Below, piece by piece: positions 1 to 12,267 of a stretch of 64,000 nt of DNA (position 1 is its first letter; each line of letters opens with the position of its first letter). Location of the stretch: assembly GCF_019175285.1 (NCBI RefSeq), contig NC_056524.1, positions 145,906,485-145,970,484 on the forward strand, written 5' to 3'. Position numbers and translations under genes: made by a program. Source of the stretch: Sceloporus undulatus (lineage: Eukaryota > Chordata > Lepidosauria > Squamata > Phrynosomatidae). The notes beneath the pieces were generated by a model that saw only the letters and a program-made list of their open reading frames with translations, was not told where the DNA came from and did not search any database.

Positions 1-109
1 TGCATACGTGCCTCACTCAGGCAAAAATGAAACCGAAGCTGTAGTTTGAGAAGGCTGGAGGTTTAAGAGACTGTCTTGGCAAAAGAGATATGGCTTCTGA
101 AAAAGGAAG

Positions 110-490
110 ATGTCCTCTGAATTGCATTGGCCTTTTTAGCTGCTGCATCGCACTGTTGACTTATGTTCAACTTGTGGTCTACTTGGACACCCAGATCCCT
201 TTCACATGTAGTTCCCTTCAGCCAGGTGTCGTCCATCCTATATCTGTTCATTTCATTTTTCCGCCCAAACCTTACATTTCTCCGTGTTGAATTTCATTTT
301 GCTAGCTTTGGCCCAGCTTTCTAGTCTATTCAGGTCATCTTGAATTTTGATCCTGTCCTCTGGGGTATTAGCTACTCCCCCTAGTTTGGTGTCATCTGCA
401 AATTTGATAAGTATGCCCCCAATTTTGTCCTCCAAGTCATTGATAAAGATGTTGAATAGCACTGGGCCCAGGACAGAGCCCCAATTTTCA
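110..490 (-). repeat. CR1 LINE fragment
   Basis: The minus strand encodes a piece of CR1 reverse transcriptase, with the stretch [16 protein letters not shown] followed by the FADDTKLGG catalytic box, and then the C-terminal part ending near the DLGVQVDHKLN segment. Both ends are truncated. The same peptide pattern recurs in the other CR1 copies of this window, which supports the call. Confidence 0.8.
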
Positions 491-1325
491 ATAACTGTTC
501 CTTTAATTCTAAGTGTCTGAGGAGTTTGTGCAGCAACTCCAGTCCTCAACCTAAAAATACCAGAGTCACAGAGCTATACAACTGTGGGGAAAGAGCCATT
601 TCACGATTGGTCCAAATGGGAATGTTGTAGTTGAAATCACAGCCCTGTTTAATGAATATACTACAGAAAGCAGTTGAAAGCCATTTAAAGTGATGGGGGG
701 GGGGCACTCAATGTACATGCACATGGACTCTTTTCCAGTATAAACTAGTGGTGTCCCATTTTCCCATTCAGTGTCACATGAGCTTCAGCCAAGGCTGTTC
801 TTCTGGGTATTAGGCAAGGATGATGGGCTTCTAATGCATGGCTTTTGCAAATGAAGCCCAAATTTTCTGTGTGCTGGCAGCCCTCCAAACTGATAGCTTT
901 CTTACTGGGACCAGATATTGTGGTCCAATGATCTCAAGAATACAATATGCCACCAGATGCAGTTTGCAATCCTAAGGGGGGAACAGGGTGTATGAGGAGT
1001 GCAACATCTGCTGTGACAGTGGCAATAAAAAGCAGCAATTGGTTTGTGAGGTATATATGTGGTATTTAAAAGAGCATTTTTTTTCTTTTTAAGATCAGAT
1101 TTTATTAATTTCCAAATTTCCTTGGGGATGTTCCCCTCACGAGTATGTCAAATTAAATCTCTAATTGTCATTAAACTGATTGTTTGAATTGAAGTGCCTG
1201 CTAGAGCCAGTGAGACAGTTTGCTGCAGTGACTGCATTTTACATGATAGCAGAAGGGAGTTTTTCTCCATTAGCACTTCCCAATTTATCAGTAGTGATCT
1301 GATGGAATGCCGATTGTCAGACTGA
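491..1325. other. Unassigned intergenic stretch
   Basis: I see no coding exon and no repeat family I can name here. There is a short G run near 697 and otherwise ordinary AT-rich sequence. Confidence 0.5.
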
Positions 1326-1545
1326 TGTTTATCACACTATGCTCTTAAAGAGGTACTATTCCAGTGTGACTCCTCTAGCAGCCTCCTGTTGCATGCTGGG
1401 ATTGGCAGTTTTAAGGAGTTGAACTTCTCTGCCTGAGAATTCTAAATACCCCTCCTTAAAACTGCCAGTCCCAGCATGCAACAGGAGGCAGCTAGAGGAG
1501 TCACACTGGAATAGTACCTCTTTAAGAGCTCGTCTGATAAACACC
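1326..1545. mobile_element. Near-perfect palindromic MITE
   Basis: The core 1341-1529 reads almost identically on both strands: the left arm starting GCTCTTAAAGAGGTACTATT pairs with the right arm ending AATAGTACCTCTTTAAGAGC, leaving a loop of only about 30 bases around 1430. Beyond the core the arms continue less perfectly through a GTTTATCA motif on each side. The same TTTATCACAC motif ends the element at 13648-13957. This is a non-autonomous DNA transposon of foldback type, probably hAT-like. No transposase is present. Confidence 0.7.
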
Positions 1546-2699
1546 ACTGATTACTGAGCAACTGTCTTATAGGATCTGATTGTTGGAGTTTCTGCTTTGT
1601 GTGGGGGGCCCATGGTTGTTATAGAGGGCCAGTTCGATGAGTTCCCAAGACTTGGAATCTGCATTGCTCTATGGTGGTTTCCCTATGATTTTGAGGGCTC
1701 CAAGGAGGTCTGTAACTCCTTAATTTTTGAAAGTGAGATTTGATTGGGCCTGATGCCATCTTTGTCTGTGAAATAAGACCGCTGGAAAGAAGCATCTTAA
1801 ACTCATCATTGCCAAAGTCATATGTACCTCTCGCTTGCACGTACTGTACTTTTCTGGCCAAAATTATTAGTAGCTTTTTCCAGGCTATGAAAGCCTCCAC
1901 ACAATTGTAGTCATTTTGTTCAGGGGACCTAACTGGTCTGCAATGGCTTTGGTCTCTGTCACAGTCCAGGTGATCCTTTCTGCAATGTCCTGCCTCTCAG
2001 TCAGGGTCCAGGCAACTGTCTTGCTTCAAAGGGGGTACAGTGGTGCAGGTTTTACTTCCCAAATGGTGTTTTAAGGGGCATCTTTGGGTCACATCCAAAG
2101 GTAAGGGCTCATTTTGAGTGTGCACTAGGAACAAGGGAAAATTTTCAGCGACTATCTTGGGGCAGTCCATGGAAATTAGGGCTTCCTTGTCCACAGCCAC
2201 TGTACTGATTGAGCTACTTTCTTATTACAAGCCTCATGACTGACTTGCACATGATGTGATTTTACCTGGCTAGCCAGGTACTGAGCAACACCTGCCCTTT
2301 TATATAGTCCTCCTCTAGTTCTGTTAATATAATTTGTAGCACCTGTCCCCATTCTTTAAATTTAGAGCAGGATTCCTGCACTACTGATGAGAATGCTAAT
2401 TTATTGGCAAGTAGGGCATTATTCTGAGGCCTCAACCAGTCCAATTCTTTGACCTGTATTTTTGGCCATACTATGGAGTTCCTGGATGGTGCTCCAGGAA
2501 TCACTTAGTTCCATCCAGAATCCTCAAGCTGCCATCATATCTTAGGAGGAATCAAAAATCCATCTCTTCTTGCATTGAGTGCAAAATTTGTAACACAGGG
2601 TTTCAAATGGGTCTAGATAAAATAAAAAGATGATGGTAGCAATACACTGAAGAGCTATATAAAAGACAGGAAAGAATGAATTACACACGGAAAGAAGAA
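1546..2699. other. Unassigned intergenic stretch
   Basis: No exon or repeat was recognised. Open frames in this stretch lack family resemblance and are treated as chance. Confidence 0.45.
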
Positions 2700-3628
2700 T
2701 CATAAAAAGATGATTCCCAAATTTTGGAAAGTGGAATGAAAACTGCACTCAGAGCAATTGAGAAGAATAAATCACCAGGAACAGATGACATACCAGTAGA
2801 ACTGCTGCAGTCTACAGAGTCAAATTTGACTTTATTTCTAACTAAAACCTGCCAGCAAATATGGAAAACAAAACAGGGGCCCACAGATTGGAAACAATAG
2901 TATACATTTCTAGGGAGATTCCTACCATACATGGAGTAAGAAATTCCAAAGGTGCCAGCTGGGTTCAGGAAAAGAAGAGTCAGCAGGGATCATATTGCAA
3001 ACATATTCTGTATACTCATGTATAAGTCTAGAAATTTTAGTTAAAAATCAGCTCAAAAAAACTTGGGTTGACTTATCCATTGGTACTGTATGTTCATTCC
3101 TATTTAAAAATGAACCATTGCTTTCTCTGAGTAGAGTGGTGAAAGATGAGAGCTTAGACAGTTCCAGGAGAATCTAAAAGAAGTGCCAACTTCCTCTACT
3201 GTCTCCACTGTGGTGCCACATCTAACCTTTTTGAATGTCTGGATGAATAATTGGTGGTATCAGAGAGTAGAGGGGATTGATGATTCTCTTTGATTCTCCC
3301 ACGATGGACTAAGCTCCAGCCTTTCACCACTCTACTCAAAGAAGGGGATGGTTCCTTTTTTTTTTATAAGAGTTAACACTGTACCTTAACTCTTGCCTTT
3401 ACATCATGTTTGACATGCATTGTCAGCCTGCCTGCACCTGGTCACCTCTGCCACACATCACACAAACACCATTTACCACAGTTCCTGCTTCATTCATCAC
3501 AAAAAGTGAGCACAACAGTCATGCCTGCTGAAATGTTGTTAGTTCTTTGGCACTGTTTTTCTTTGCCTCATCCTTTACATCCTTTTTCACATGCTCTTAA
3601 ATTTTACCCTCAACTTATTGTCTGAGAC

Positions 3629-5992
3629 ATGGCAGGATTTAAAATAAACAAGCAAAAAAGCAGCATATTGACAAACAACTTCTCAAAAGCAGAGGAGAAA
3701 TCTTTGTTAGAAAAAGAGTTAAAAATAATACAGAAAACAAAATATCTGGGGATTACCATCACAAATCAAAATTCAGATCTGTTGGAAAATAACTATATTA
3801 AAGCATGGAATGGAATTCAGGAAGATCTGAAAAAGTGGAAGGCATTGCAACTTTCATTAATGGGAAGGGTAGCTCTGGTTCAAATGTATGTACTGCCTAA
3901 GATGATGTTTTTCTTCCAAACCATTCCCATCATTACATCTGATAAACTCTTCAAGAAATGGACAAAAGACATAAGGGAATTCATCTGGCTAGGCAAAAAG
4001 CCAGAATAAAAACATCCATTTTGTAGGACAGTAAAAGAAAAGGAGGACTTGGCCTACCGAATTTGCAAATTTATCATAATGCATGTGCCTTCACGTGGCT
4101 AAAGGAATGGATTAATTTGAAAAATGAGAAACTGCTTGAACTGGAAGGTGTGAATTTGGATAAAGGTTGGCAGGCATTTCTATGCTATGGAGAAGAGGTG
4201 GAGCTAAAAGATTTCAACAAACATGTGTTTAGAAGACCTCTACTAAAAATATGGTATAAATATATGAGTTCATTTTATTTGAAAATTCCAAGTTGGACTT
4301 CCTCCCAGGAAGCCTTCCATAAAACTCGAGGAACATCAAAAGGCAAATGGATCACATATAAAGATATATTATACAAAATGAAAGGAGTTGAACTAAAAAC
4401 TTTGGAAATGCATCAGAAGGAAGAAATAGAGAGACAGTGGCTACCATTCTGCCAGTTAACAGAAAGATTCAAAAAAGATATGAAACAGATGGGAATTGAA
4501 AGAGAAACAAAAGATATAGAAAAAAAATTATCTAAGGGCAAAAAACATATGGTATCAAGAATCTATAAGATTCTAATAAATATTGAACTAAATGAAGAAT
4601 CGATAAAGGACTGTATGATAAAATGGATGAAGGATATAGGGGAACAAATACCCCTCAATACCTGGGAGAAAGTTTTGAAAAAAAATTGAAATTTACTAGA
4701 AGTGGAGATGTGGGGAAAGAGATGCCAATTACTTTCATATGTGGTGGACATGCAAGGATGCAAACGAGTTTTAGAAAGCAATACACACACAAATTCAGTA
4801 TACCTTTCAACTAAACTTCGAAAGAAATCCTAAATTATTTTTATTAAATATCACAGAACAATTGGAAGGAAAACTGAACCAAGACCAAATAGGGGTTATT
4901 GTTGGGATATAGAGTCACAAGAAAAATGTACAATGTGGGTTTTAATAGTAACCAGGCATTAAAGGTTTACTGTGAGCCATAATGATTAGGCATTTAAAAA
5001 GGAAGTGATATCAAAAGGATAGTCAACAAGTGCTGTAAAGTACTGTAAAATGCTGCCATTCTGAAAAGTCACTCAGGAGGGTGGCTGGGTCCTTTGTGAC
5101 CCCAGAAGGAGAGGCAAAGCCTAGTAGGCCTCACAGAGCCTTTGCTAGAGTACTGACGAGCATTTTACCTCAGAGTGGGTTGTTACTAGTGCGGATGGTG
5201 ATGGTGTCAATGTATATATTGTTTTACACAGTGGAACTTCTAAGAATAAAAGCCTCATCTGAGAGAAGTTTACAGTGTCTCTTTGCTCATTAAGAAAGGG
5301 AGAGGTGTTTCTCCAGCTCACAAGCTGCTGACTACAGTCACAAAGGTGGAAAATATGGTGCCAAACGTTGATGTGTTGCCTCACATGCTGCGCAACATCA
5401 AAAGCATTTTAACAGTTATGCTATCCATGATCACAACAACCCATTTAATCTTAGCAAAGTACTGGAAAGGAGGAAACCCCTACATGTTAGAAGACTGGAT
5501 AAATGATTTGATGATAATGGATAAATTAACAATGATGATCAATGATAAATCGGAGCAACAATTTCAAAGGAAATGGGAAAAAATTAACAAAGTCTGGGCC
5601 TCAGCCTAAAAAGGGCAAAGAGCCCCATATAATTATGTATAATGATTAGCAATATTAATAGGAAGGTATATAAGATTGCGATAAAAGTTAGAGATATACA
5701 TGAAACAATGATGCATTTATATTGTACAAACAAGAATATATAAATTTCTAAAAGAGAAAAAAATATGTAAATAACAAATACATAAGTAACAAATCCAAAG
5801 ATGGGGAGGCTCTGAATGGGAAGCTGAAATAAACCTCTGGTATAGTTCTTTATATCTTTTTGTTAAATGTGAAATAGCTCTTACTCTTCTATGCTACATC
5901 TATAAGTTGATATTTGAGTTTTCAGTGACAAAGAATGAGGAAACTTTGAATATTATATGAATGTTGTACTTTTAATAAAAATAAAATAAAAA
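3629..5992 (+). mobile_element. L1 LINE, 5'-truncated
   Basis: Translation gives the C-terminal part of L1 ORF2: YLGITITNQNSDLLENNY, then a GRVALVQMYVLPKMMFFFQ segment (the standard post-RT region), then a lysine-rich C-terminal domain to about 4689, and after an interruption ILAKYWKGGNPYMLEDWI up to 5609. There are stops near 4009 and 4689, so it is not functional. The copy ends in an A-rich tail near 5970-5992. A solo LTR sits within it at 4900-5414. Confidence 0.75.
4900..5414 (+). mobile_element. Solo LTR (fossil)
   Basis: A 515-bp block begins TGTTGGGATATAG and ends GCATTTTAACA, so the ends match as TGTT and AACA. It is flanked by a perfect 5-bp duplication GTTAT (4895-4899 and 5415-5419), and the L1 coding sequence continues across it once one GTTAT is counted. 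An AATAAA signal lies at 5245-5250. No internal retroviral genes are attached, so it is a solo LTR left by recombination, and it is younger than the L1 that hosts it. Confidence 0.75.
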
Positions 5993-6287
5993 AGAGAGAT
6001 TTTGGACTTCAGTTCCCAGAAGCCTCAGCCATGTTGGCCAATGGTCTGGCATTCTGGGAGCTGAAGTAAGCATAAACAAGTAAGCATATCAAAATCCATA
6101 ATTTTGGCCCCAAAACCTGTCCTCAACTTATACATGAGGTTGATTTATACACAAATATATTTTAGATGTGGATTGTTTTAATATGTGTACATTTTATCTG
6201 TCCTTTCAAATTGATGTGTGTTTTAACTGATGTTTTTTGTTAATTGTTGTTGCCCCCCATCTCAATCCATGGGGACAGGTGGGTAAG

Positions 6288-6331
6288 AAATGATGATGAT
6301 GGTGGTGGTGGTGGTGGTGATGATGATGATG
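6288..6331 (+). repeat. Simple repeat (ATG/GTG)n
   Basis: The sequence is a run of trinucleotides GAT, GGT and GAT again. It lies between the right end of the MITE and the next BovB-like segment. Confidence 0.9.
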
Positions 6332-7299
6332 TTATATGGTATGTTGGATAATGGAGTGCACTAGAGAATTTAAGAAGAAATTCAGCATGTGCTTTATCAA
6401 CTATAGCAAAGCCTCTGACTGCATAGATCACAAAAAGTTGTGGATTGCTCGTAAAGAAATGGGAGTGAACTACATTTTATTGTCCTGATGCAGAATCTAC
6501 TGTATATTCAGAACAAGAATCTACTTTTAGAACATAACAAAGAGAAACAGAATGGTTCCCAATTGGAAAGGGGTTCAAGCAAGACTGTATTCTGCCATTC
6601 TATATGTTCTACTTGTATGGAGAAAATATCATACAAAGAGCAGGTTTAGGCCTGGCAGGAGTGAAGTTTGGAGGAAGGAATATAATCAAGCTAAGATATG
6701 CAGATGGCACCATACTACTGGCATAAAATAGCAATGACCTGGAATGATTTCTAAGGAAAGTCAAGGAAGAAAGTGCTAAGGTAGGCTTACTGTTGAACTC
6801 CAAGAAAACCAGAATAATGGCCATGGAGGATTTACATAAATTCAATGTAGGCGATGAGGAAATTGAACTAGTTAAAGATTTTCCATGTCTTGGATCAGTC
6901 ATTGATCAGAATGGAGATTGTAGTCAAGAACTAGACAAGATCCTGAAATGCAAAAATATAAAACTGAACACTAAAGTTAGGACTGTCGATACCATCGTAT
7001 TTCCTATCACTATGTATGGGTGTGAGAGCTGGATGGTGAGCAAAGATGGTGGGTAAAGCTAGAAAGAAAACCCATTTGAGATGTGGTGCTGGAGAAGAGT
7101 TCTGTGGATACCATGAATGGCTAAAAAGATGAATAAACAGGTCCTCGAATAAATCAAGCCTGAACTCTCCCTAGAAACCAAGATAGCAAAATTGATGTGG
7201 TCATACTTTGGCCACAACATTAGAAGGCATGACTGACTAGAAAAGACAATAACGCCAATAGTAATGAAAAGACAATTTTAATGATAAAATCACCAGCTT

Positions 7300-8650
7300 G
7301 GTAGATGAAGATGTACTGTGGATGTAGCATATCTTGATTTCAGTACAGCCTTTAACAAGGCCCCCCATTATATTTTTGCAAGAAAGCTAGTAAAATTTAT
7401 TTCTACTTGGTTGACTAACCAAACGGATGCTCAGCAATGGCTCTTCACCCTGCAGAGAAGTAACCAGTGGGGTGCCACAAGGTACTGTCAATGACTTGTA
7501 TGAAGGAATAGATGGCCTGCTTATCAAATTTGCAGATGACACGAAATTAGGAAGGGTATCTGATATCCTAGAGGACAGGATCAAAATTCAAAATTACCTT
7601 AATAGATTAGAAAGCTGGACCAAAACTAACTAAATGAATTTCGACAGGGAGAAATGTAAGATACTACACTTAGGCAGGAAAAAATGAAATGCATAGCATG
7701 GGTGTTACCTGGCTTGACAACAGTACATGTGAAAGTGATCTAGGAGTTCTAGTAGACCACAAATTGAACATGAGGCAATAGTATGATGTGTCAGCTAAAA
7801 AAGCCAATTCGATTCTAGGCTGCATAAATAGACATACAGTGGTGCCTCGGGTTACGAAATTAATTCGTTCCGCCATTCCTTTCGTAACCCGAAAATTTCG
7901 TAACCCGAAACACTTTTCCGTTAGCACTGGAAAGCCTATAGCTGCACTTTGCAGCATTTGAATTTCGCACCGAAATGAATTTCGTAACCCGAAAAATATT
8001 TCGTAACCCGAAACAGTTTTTGCCAATCCAACTTTTTCGTATCCCGGAAATTTCGTAACCCGATCATTTCGTATCCCGAGGCACCACTGTATAGTGTCTA
8101 GATCAAAGGAAGTAACAGTGACTCTCTATTCTACTTTGGTCAGGCCTCACCTGGAATACTGTATCCAGTTCTGGCACCACAATTCCATAAGGATTGTGAC
8201 AAGCTGGAGTGTGTCCAGAGGAGGGTGAGCAAAATGGTGAAGGGTCTGGAAACCATGCCCTATGAGAAGAGAACTAGGGAGCTGGGTATGTTTAGCCTGG
8301 AGAAGAGAAGGTTAAGAGGTGATATAATAACTTGTTTAAATATTTGAAAGGACGTTATAGTGAAGATGAAGCAGGTTTGTTTTCTACAGTTCCAGATAAT
8401 AGGACCCGGAGCAGTGGGTTCAAACTACACGAAAAGAGATTCTACTTTAACATTAGGAACAACTTCCCGACAGCCAGACTTGTTTGACAGTGGAATACAC
8501 TGCCTCGGTGGTTGAATCTCCTTCTTTGAAGGTTTTTAAACAGAGACTTGATGGCCATCTGTCAGGTGTGCTTTGATTGTGAGTTCCTGCATGGCAGGGG
8601 GTTGGACTTGATGGCCCTTGAGGTCTCTCCCAATTCTATGATTCTTTGAC
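7300..8650 (+). mobile_element. CR1 LINE, 3' part
   Basis: Translation shows the CR1 signatures [20 protein letters not shown] and the REKCK segment. The copy ends in the characteristic CR1 tail 'cccaattctatgattctttg' near 8650. It interrupts the BovB-like LINE, whose text resumes with 'atgcttggaatggtag'. A mariner MITE sits inside at 7837-8089. Confidence 0.8.
7837..8089. mobile_element. Tc1/mariner-type MITE, 253 bp
   Basis: The terminal inverted repeats are CAGTGGTGCCTCGGGTTACG at the left and its near-complement CGTATCCCGAGGCACCACTG at the right, flanked by TA on both sides (7835-7836 and 8090-8091). Removing the element and one TA restores the CR1 text. The inside is built from repeated TTCGTAACCCGAA-type units that are themselves partial palindromes. 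There is no transposase. The sharp ends suggest a fairly recent insertion. Confidence 0.88.
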
Positions 8651-8856
8651 TCTAATGCTTGGAATGGTAGAAGACAGTAGGAAGAGAGGAAGACCATATA
8701 CCAAATAGGTGGGCGTAATGAAAGCAGACATGGCCCTGAGTCTGCAGGACCTGAGCAGAATCGTTGAGGATAGAGTGTTTTGGAGGTGTCTCATTCACAA
8801 GCTCTCCATGAGTCAAGATTGACTTGAAGGCAGTTAACAACAATGTTCCCTTGGAT

Positions 8857-11514
8857 CTTAAAGACAGAATATTAAACAAAGCAGGTAGGAGAACCCTGAA
8901 CTCTTGAGTGCATTGATGTAAAAATAAAAACACCAGCTACAGTATTCTAGTTCATCATCTTTATTCCTTCACTTGAGGCAAAATCTCACATTACTCACAT
9001 TACCCTTTCTTAAACCAATATAACTGAAAACTCCAGTAAAAGATTATTCTAAAACAGGAGGAAAACATGGCATCAATCTCAGAAATGCAAGGAAAACAAT
9101 TGCACCAAAGAAGGGCTCTCACCTGTTCCAGTAGCCATCCCCAGGAACCGGCAAAGGTATTCCAGTACATTCCAAAAAGCCATTTGTCTCATTCTAGCAA
9201 ACCTCTGATCTTTAAGAATTCTTGAGTTCAGAATAGCACTTGGGCTATGCATTGGAGGTGAGCCTCATACTAAAAGATCCATGTCCTTTCCAAAGGCCCT
9301 TCATCCCAATGTTATGGAATAATAATCAATACCATATAACACACCCTTTTCACACCCTGAACTAGTTAGTTCTGCTTCTGAAGGGCTTTGGCCACCCTTC
9401 TTGTGCTGCCATTATCCTCCATCACATAGTGGAACGATTAATAATTACCAAGCAGAATGGATACAGTCAGTGCCCAAGGGCTTCTTTTTACTTGCTCCAT
9501 TTTAGTTTGGGACAAAAATATCAACAGCTTGCAAAGTTCTTGCAGCTACAGAGCATGCAATGGTACAGATTAGTTGTCATGGGTTGGAATCAGAAATTTA
9601 AGGCTTTTCTAAGGTTGTTTTTTTTTAAGAGGGTGAGTTGCTGTGGTTACTAATTATTCTGGGGAATTCACAAAGTGTGCAAGGATTATCACCTCATTGC
9701 TAGCAGAATACAGAATACAGTGATATCCAGAGCATGCTACTGGTAAGGTTTTTTTAAAAATGAGAAAGAAATGGTAGAAATACATGGGAGAGTTATCAAT
9801 GGAAAACACATATGTTCAGAAATATTTGTTGAACTTCACCCCAAATATTCTGTTTGAGGCAGCAAAACAGCAGGATGAAAACTCCCATCTGGAAGCACCC
9901 ATGAAGGGTCACACAAACAGAAAAGCTTCCTTCAGCCCCTTAGACAGGTTCTCAGAAGAAATCAGATTTCTCATTGTGGCAACCTTCCTGGTACAGGGAG
10001 AAGCCCGGGTTTGGGAATTTAGGCTCTGTTATACCCTTCTCTTTTTTGTTTATGAAGAAATCTGGAAATTTTGGGGCATTCTTAACAAAAAGCAAGCACC
10101 CACATAGTGTGCCTCACTCCTTAGCTGTCAGAGCTATTTCATTTTCCTCTTTCCACGTGCAGACTGTTGCTTCCTTTTCATATTGAGAGGGCCAGATCTA
10201 GCTTTCACATTTGAATCTGATGATCGCTCCAGGAAAACTCTCCGCCATCAACATGGCACAAGTCTTGCTAGTGGAGTGAAACAGAAGAAGAACATGTTCA
10301 AACCTTCCTAATAGTTTGCTCACAATAATGGATATGCTTCCATCAGAATAGGGGACCACTCAAGGCACAAGGCTTTTACCTGTGATCTGGACAAACACCT
10401 TGTCACAGTCCTTACTTTCCATTTGCCATCACCACTGTGGTTACCTCATTCCTCTCCAACACACTGTAGTTACCTCGTTCCTCTTCTCCACTGATGCTGC
10501 AAAAGGCACAGGTTCTAAAACCATAGTTCATACCTGACTATCTGCTTGTGAGTCTACCTGTCACCCAGGATGATCTGCTATGGCTACTTTTCAGTTCCCT
10601 TCATCATTACTGAAAGTCATAAGGAGTAGCATTAAGCCTAACTGCAAAGCTTTCGTGGCCAACAGCATGAATTCACATATTGGACAGCAATTTCTAACAT
10701 TCCTCACCAGTGACTTTGCTGGCTAAGGCTGCTGGGAGTTACAGTGCAACAACATTTGGAGGGCTGCATGACTTTCACCACAGAGAGGGTAAAAACTGAC
10801 CTGGCTGGTTTAGGCTGCCTCTGTAGGAGTGTTAACAGTGAGAGGGGTGGAAGGGAGAACAGGGGCTGGTCTGACAGATGGGATTCTATGTGGAAAAGTG
10901 AATTGGGCCAATAAGGGCATACTCCAGTCGCTGGACCTTTAAGGAATTTACTAAATGACTGGATGCCACAAAGATAGCTTGGTTAATAGAAGCAGGAGCC
11001 TGAAAACGGGGTATCCGGTAAAGGCACTGGCTCTCATTCAAGAGAGCATGGGGGGAGGGGGCTCATAGAAGAGATGTCTCAATAGAGAGTTTGGCTGCAG
11101 TATGAGTGCCACTGAGTGGCTGCCAGTTGATGGAGAATCCCCAACCACTTCTTTGTTGCTTCTTTCAGAGGTGTTCATATTCTCAAGGGACAAGCAAAAC
11201 ATCCTGCATAATAGTTGATTGCACTGAAACACATCATTCCCATTCATGTTGCCATGAGACATGCACTTTGTTAACCCATGGGGTTGCCAGTTGGATTTAC
11301 AGCTGAACTAAAACCTGCCTAGGATAGGGCCATCACGAATAAGGTTGCCATAATTCCCTTCCACAAAACCAGGACAAAATGTAGGACATGATGTAGCACA
11401 AAATGTAGGATAAATTGTAGGATGTTCAAGAAAAATGGAGGACAAAACATTAATAAAAACAGTATAAATTCATGCTTCTCACTCATGCTCAAAATGGAGG
11501 ACATTTTGACATTC
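8857..11514. other. Unassigned intergenic stretch
   Basis: No host exon is supported. A short repeat fragment with 'ggctgctgggagttacagtg' lies near 10725-10790. The open frames here show no recognisable domain. Part of the sequence may be unique intergenic DNA that includes distal PAOX regulatory sequence, but nothing specific can be shown. Confidence 0.45.
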
Positions 11515-11755
11515 TTCCTGGATAGAAGTTTGGGATGTAGCTTTGTGTGTTGGACTAGGACTTGGGAGTCCAGGATTCGATTCCCTGCCTATTGGGTGAC
11601 CTCAAGCAAGTCACACTCTCTCAGCCTCCTCAGCAGAAAGCCATGGCAAACCTCCTCTGAACAAATCTTGCCAAGCAAACCCCAGGATAGGTTTGCTTTA
11701 AAGTCTTCATAAGGTGGGAAACAACTTGGAGGTACTGTACACAATAACAAATGTA
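11515..11755 (+). mobile_element. tRNA-derived SINE
   Basis: A head of the form 'tgtagc...gttggactagga' followed by the B-box-like 'ggattcgattcc' marks a tRNA-derived promoter. The body then reads 'gggtgacctcaagcaagtca' and 'gccatggcaaacctcctctg', shared with five other copies in the window. The tail region is degraded. Confidence 0.75.
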
Positions 11756-11784
11756 CTGTACCTTTAAGTGCAGTGGAGGATCCA

Positions 11785-11998
11785 GCATGGTGTAGTGGCC
11801 TAGGACAATGGGTGACCCGGGTTCAAGTCCCAACTCGGCCATACAAACCCGCTGGGTGACTTTGGGCAGCAAGCCACACTCCCTCAGCCTCTCAGGGGAA
11901 GGTAAAGGGCACCCTGCACCCCGATGAAACTTGCCAAGGCAATTCTGCACCATAAGTCAGAAAGGAGCTGAAGGCACACAACAACAACAACAACAGCA
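11785..11998 (+). mobile_element. tRNA-derived SINE with CAA tail
   Basis: This is the same family as the copy just upstream: 'tggtgtagtggcc', 'gggttcaagtcc' as B box, 'gctgggtgactttgggcag', then 'agaaaggagctgaaggcaca' and an (ACA)n tail. The tail has grown into CAG/CAA repeats that join the purine tract that follows. Confidence 0.8.
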
Positions 11999-12182
11999 GC
12001 AGCAACAGCAGCAGAGGAGGAAGAGGAGGGGAGGAGGAAAAGGAGAAGGAAAAAGAAGAAAAGGAGGAGGAGGAAGAAGAAGAAGAAGAGGGGAGGAGGA
12101 GGAGGAGGAGGAGGAGAAAGCAGAAGAGGGGAAGAAAAAGAGGAGGAGGAGAAAAAGAAGAGGGAAAAAGAAGAGGGATGGC
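11980..12182 (+). repeat. CAR and polypurine (GGA/GAA)n tract
   Basis: Short CAA/CAG repeats run into about 180 bases of almost pure A and G on the plus strand. Apparent open frames here encode only Q, R, K, E and G runs on one strand and S, L and F runs on the other, and are not genes. Confidence 0.9.
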
Positions 12183-12267
12183 CCTTGGGGTCCCTTCCAA
12201 CTCTATGATACTATGATACTTTATTTAAACCCAGTTTTCCCTCTGATGGGGAAGGAGGTGGGAAGAG

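Larger units (their letters stand above)
3006..6165 (+). mobile_element. Tc1/mariner-type MITE, interrupted by an L1
   Basis: The left end resembles CTGTATACTCATGTATAAG. The right part near 6090-6160 carries the block 'ttttggccccaaaacctg' and a matching end. Two further copies at 26989-27515 and 43272-43628 have the same terminal and internal blocks with TA duplications, which identifies the family. Here the element lies inside the BovB-like LINE and is itself split by the L1 that ends near 5992. Sequence at 3363-3628 between its left part and the L1 is not assigned. Confidence 0.6.
2700..8856 (+). mobile_element. RTE (BovB-like) LINE, split by later insertions
   Basis: Segments of one LINE lie in order on the plus strand. 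2700-2997 carries reverse transcriptase peptide with NKSPGTDDIPVELL and ends in AGFRKRRVSRDHIA. 6337-7265 carries the later RT and the C-terminal part with IVFPITMYGCESW. 8655-8856 carries the 3' end with a DMALSLQDL peptide. The gaps are filled by a MITE (3006-6165) and by a CR1 (about 7300-8650). The reading frame holds several stops and shifts, so the copy is old and dead. The BovB label rests on the YGCESWT and C-terminal motif pattern; another related LINE clade is possible. Confidence 0.6.
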
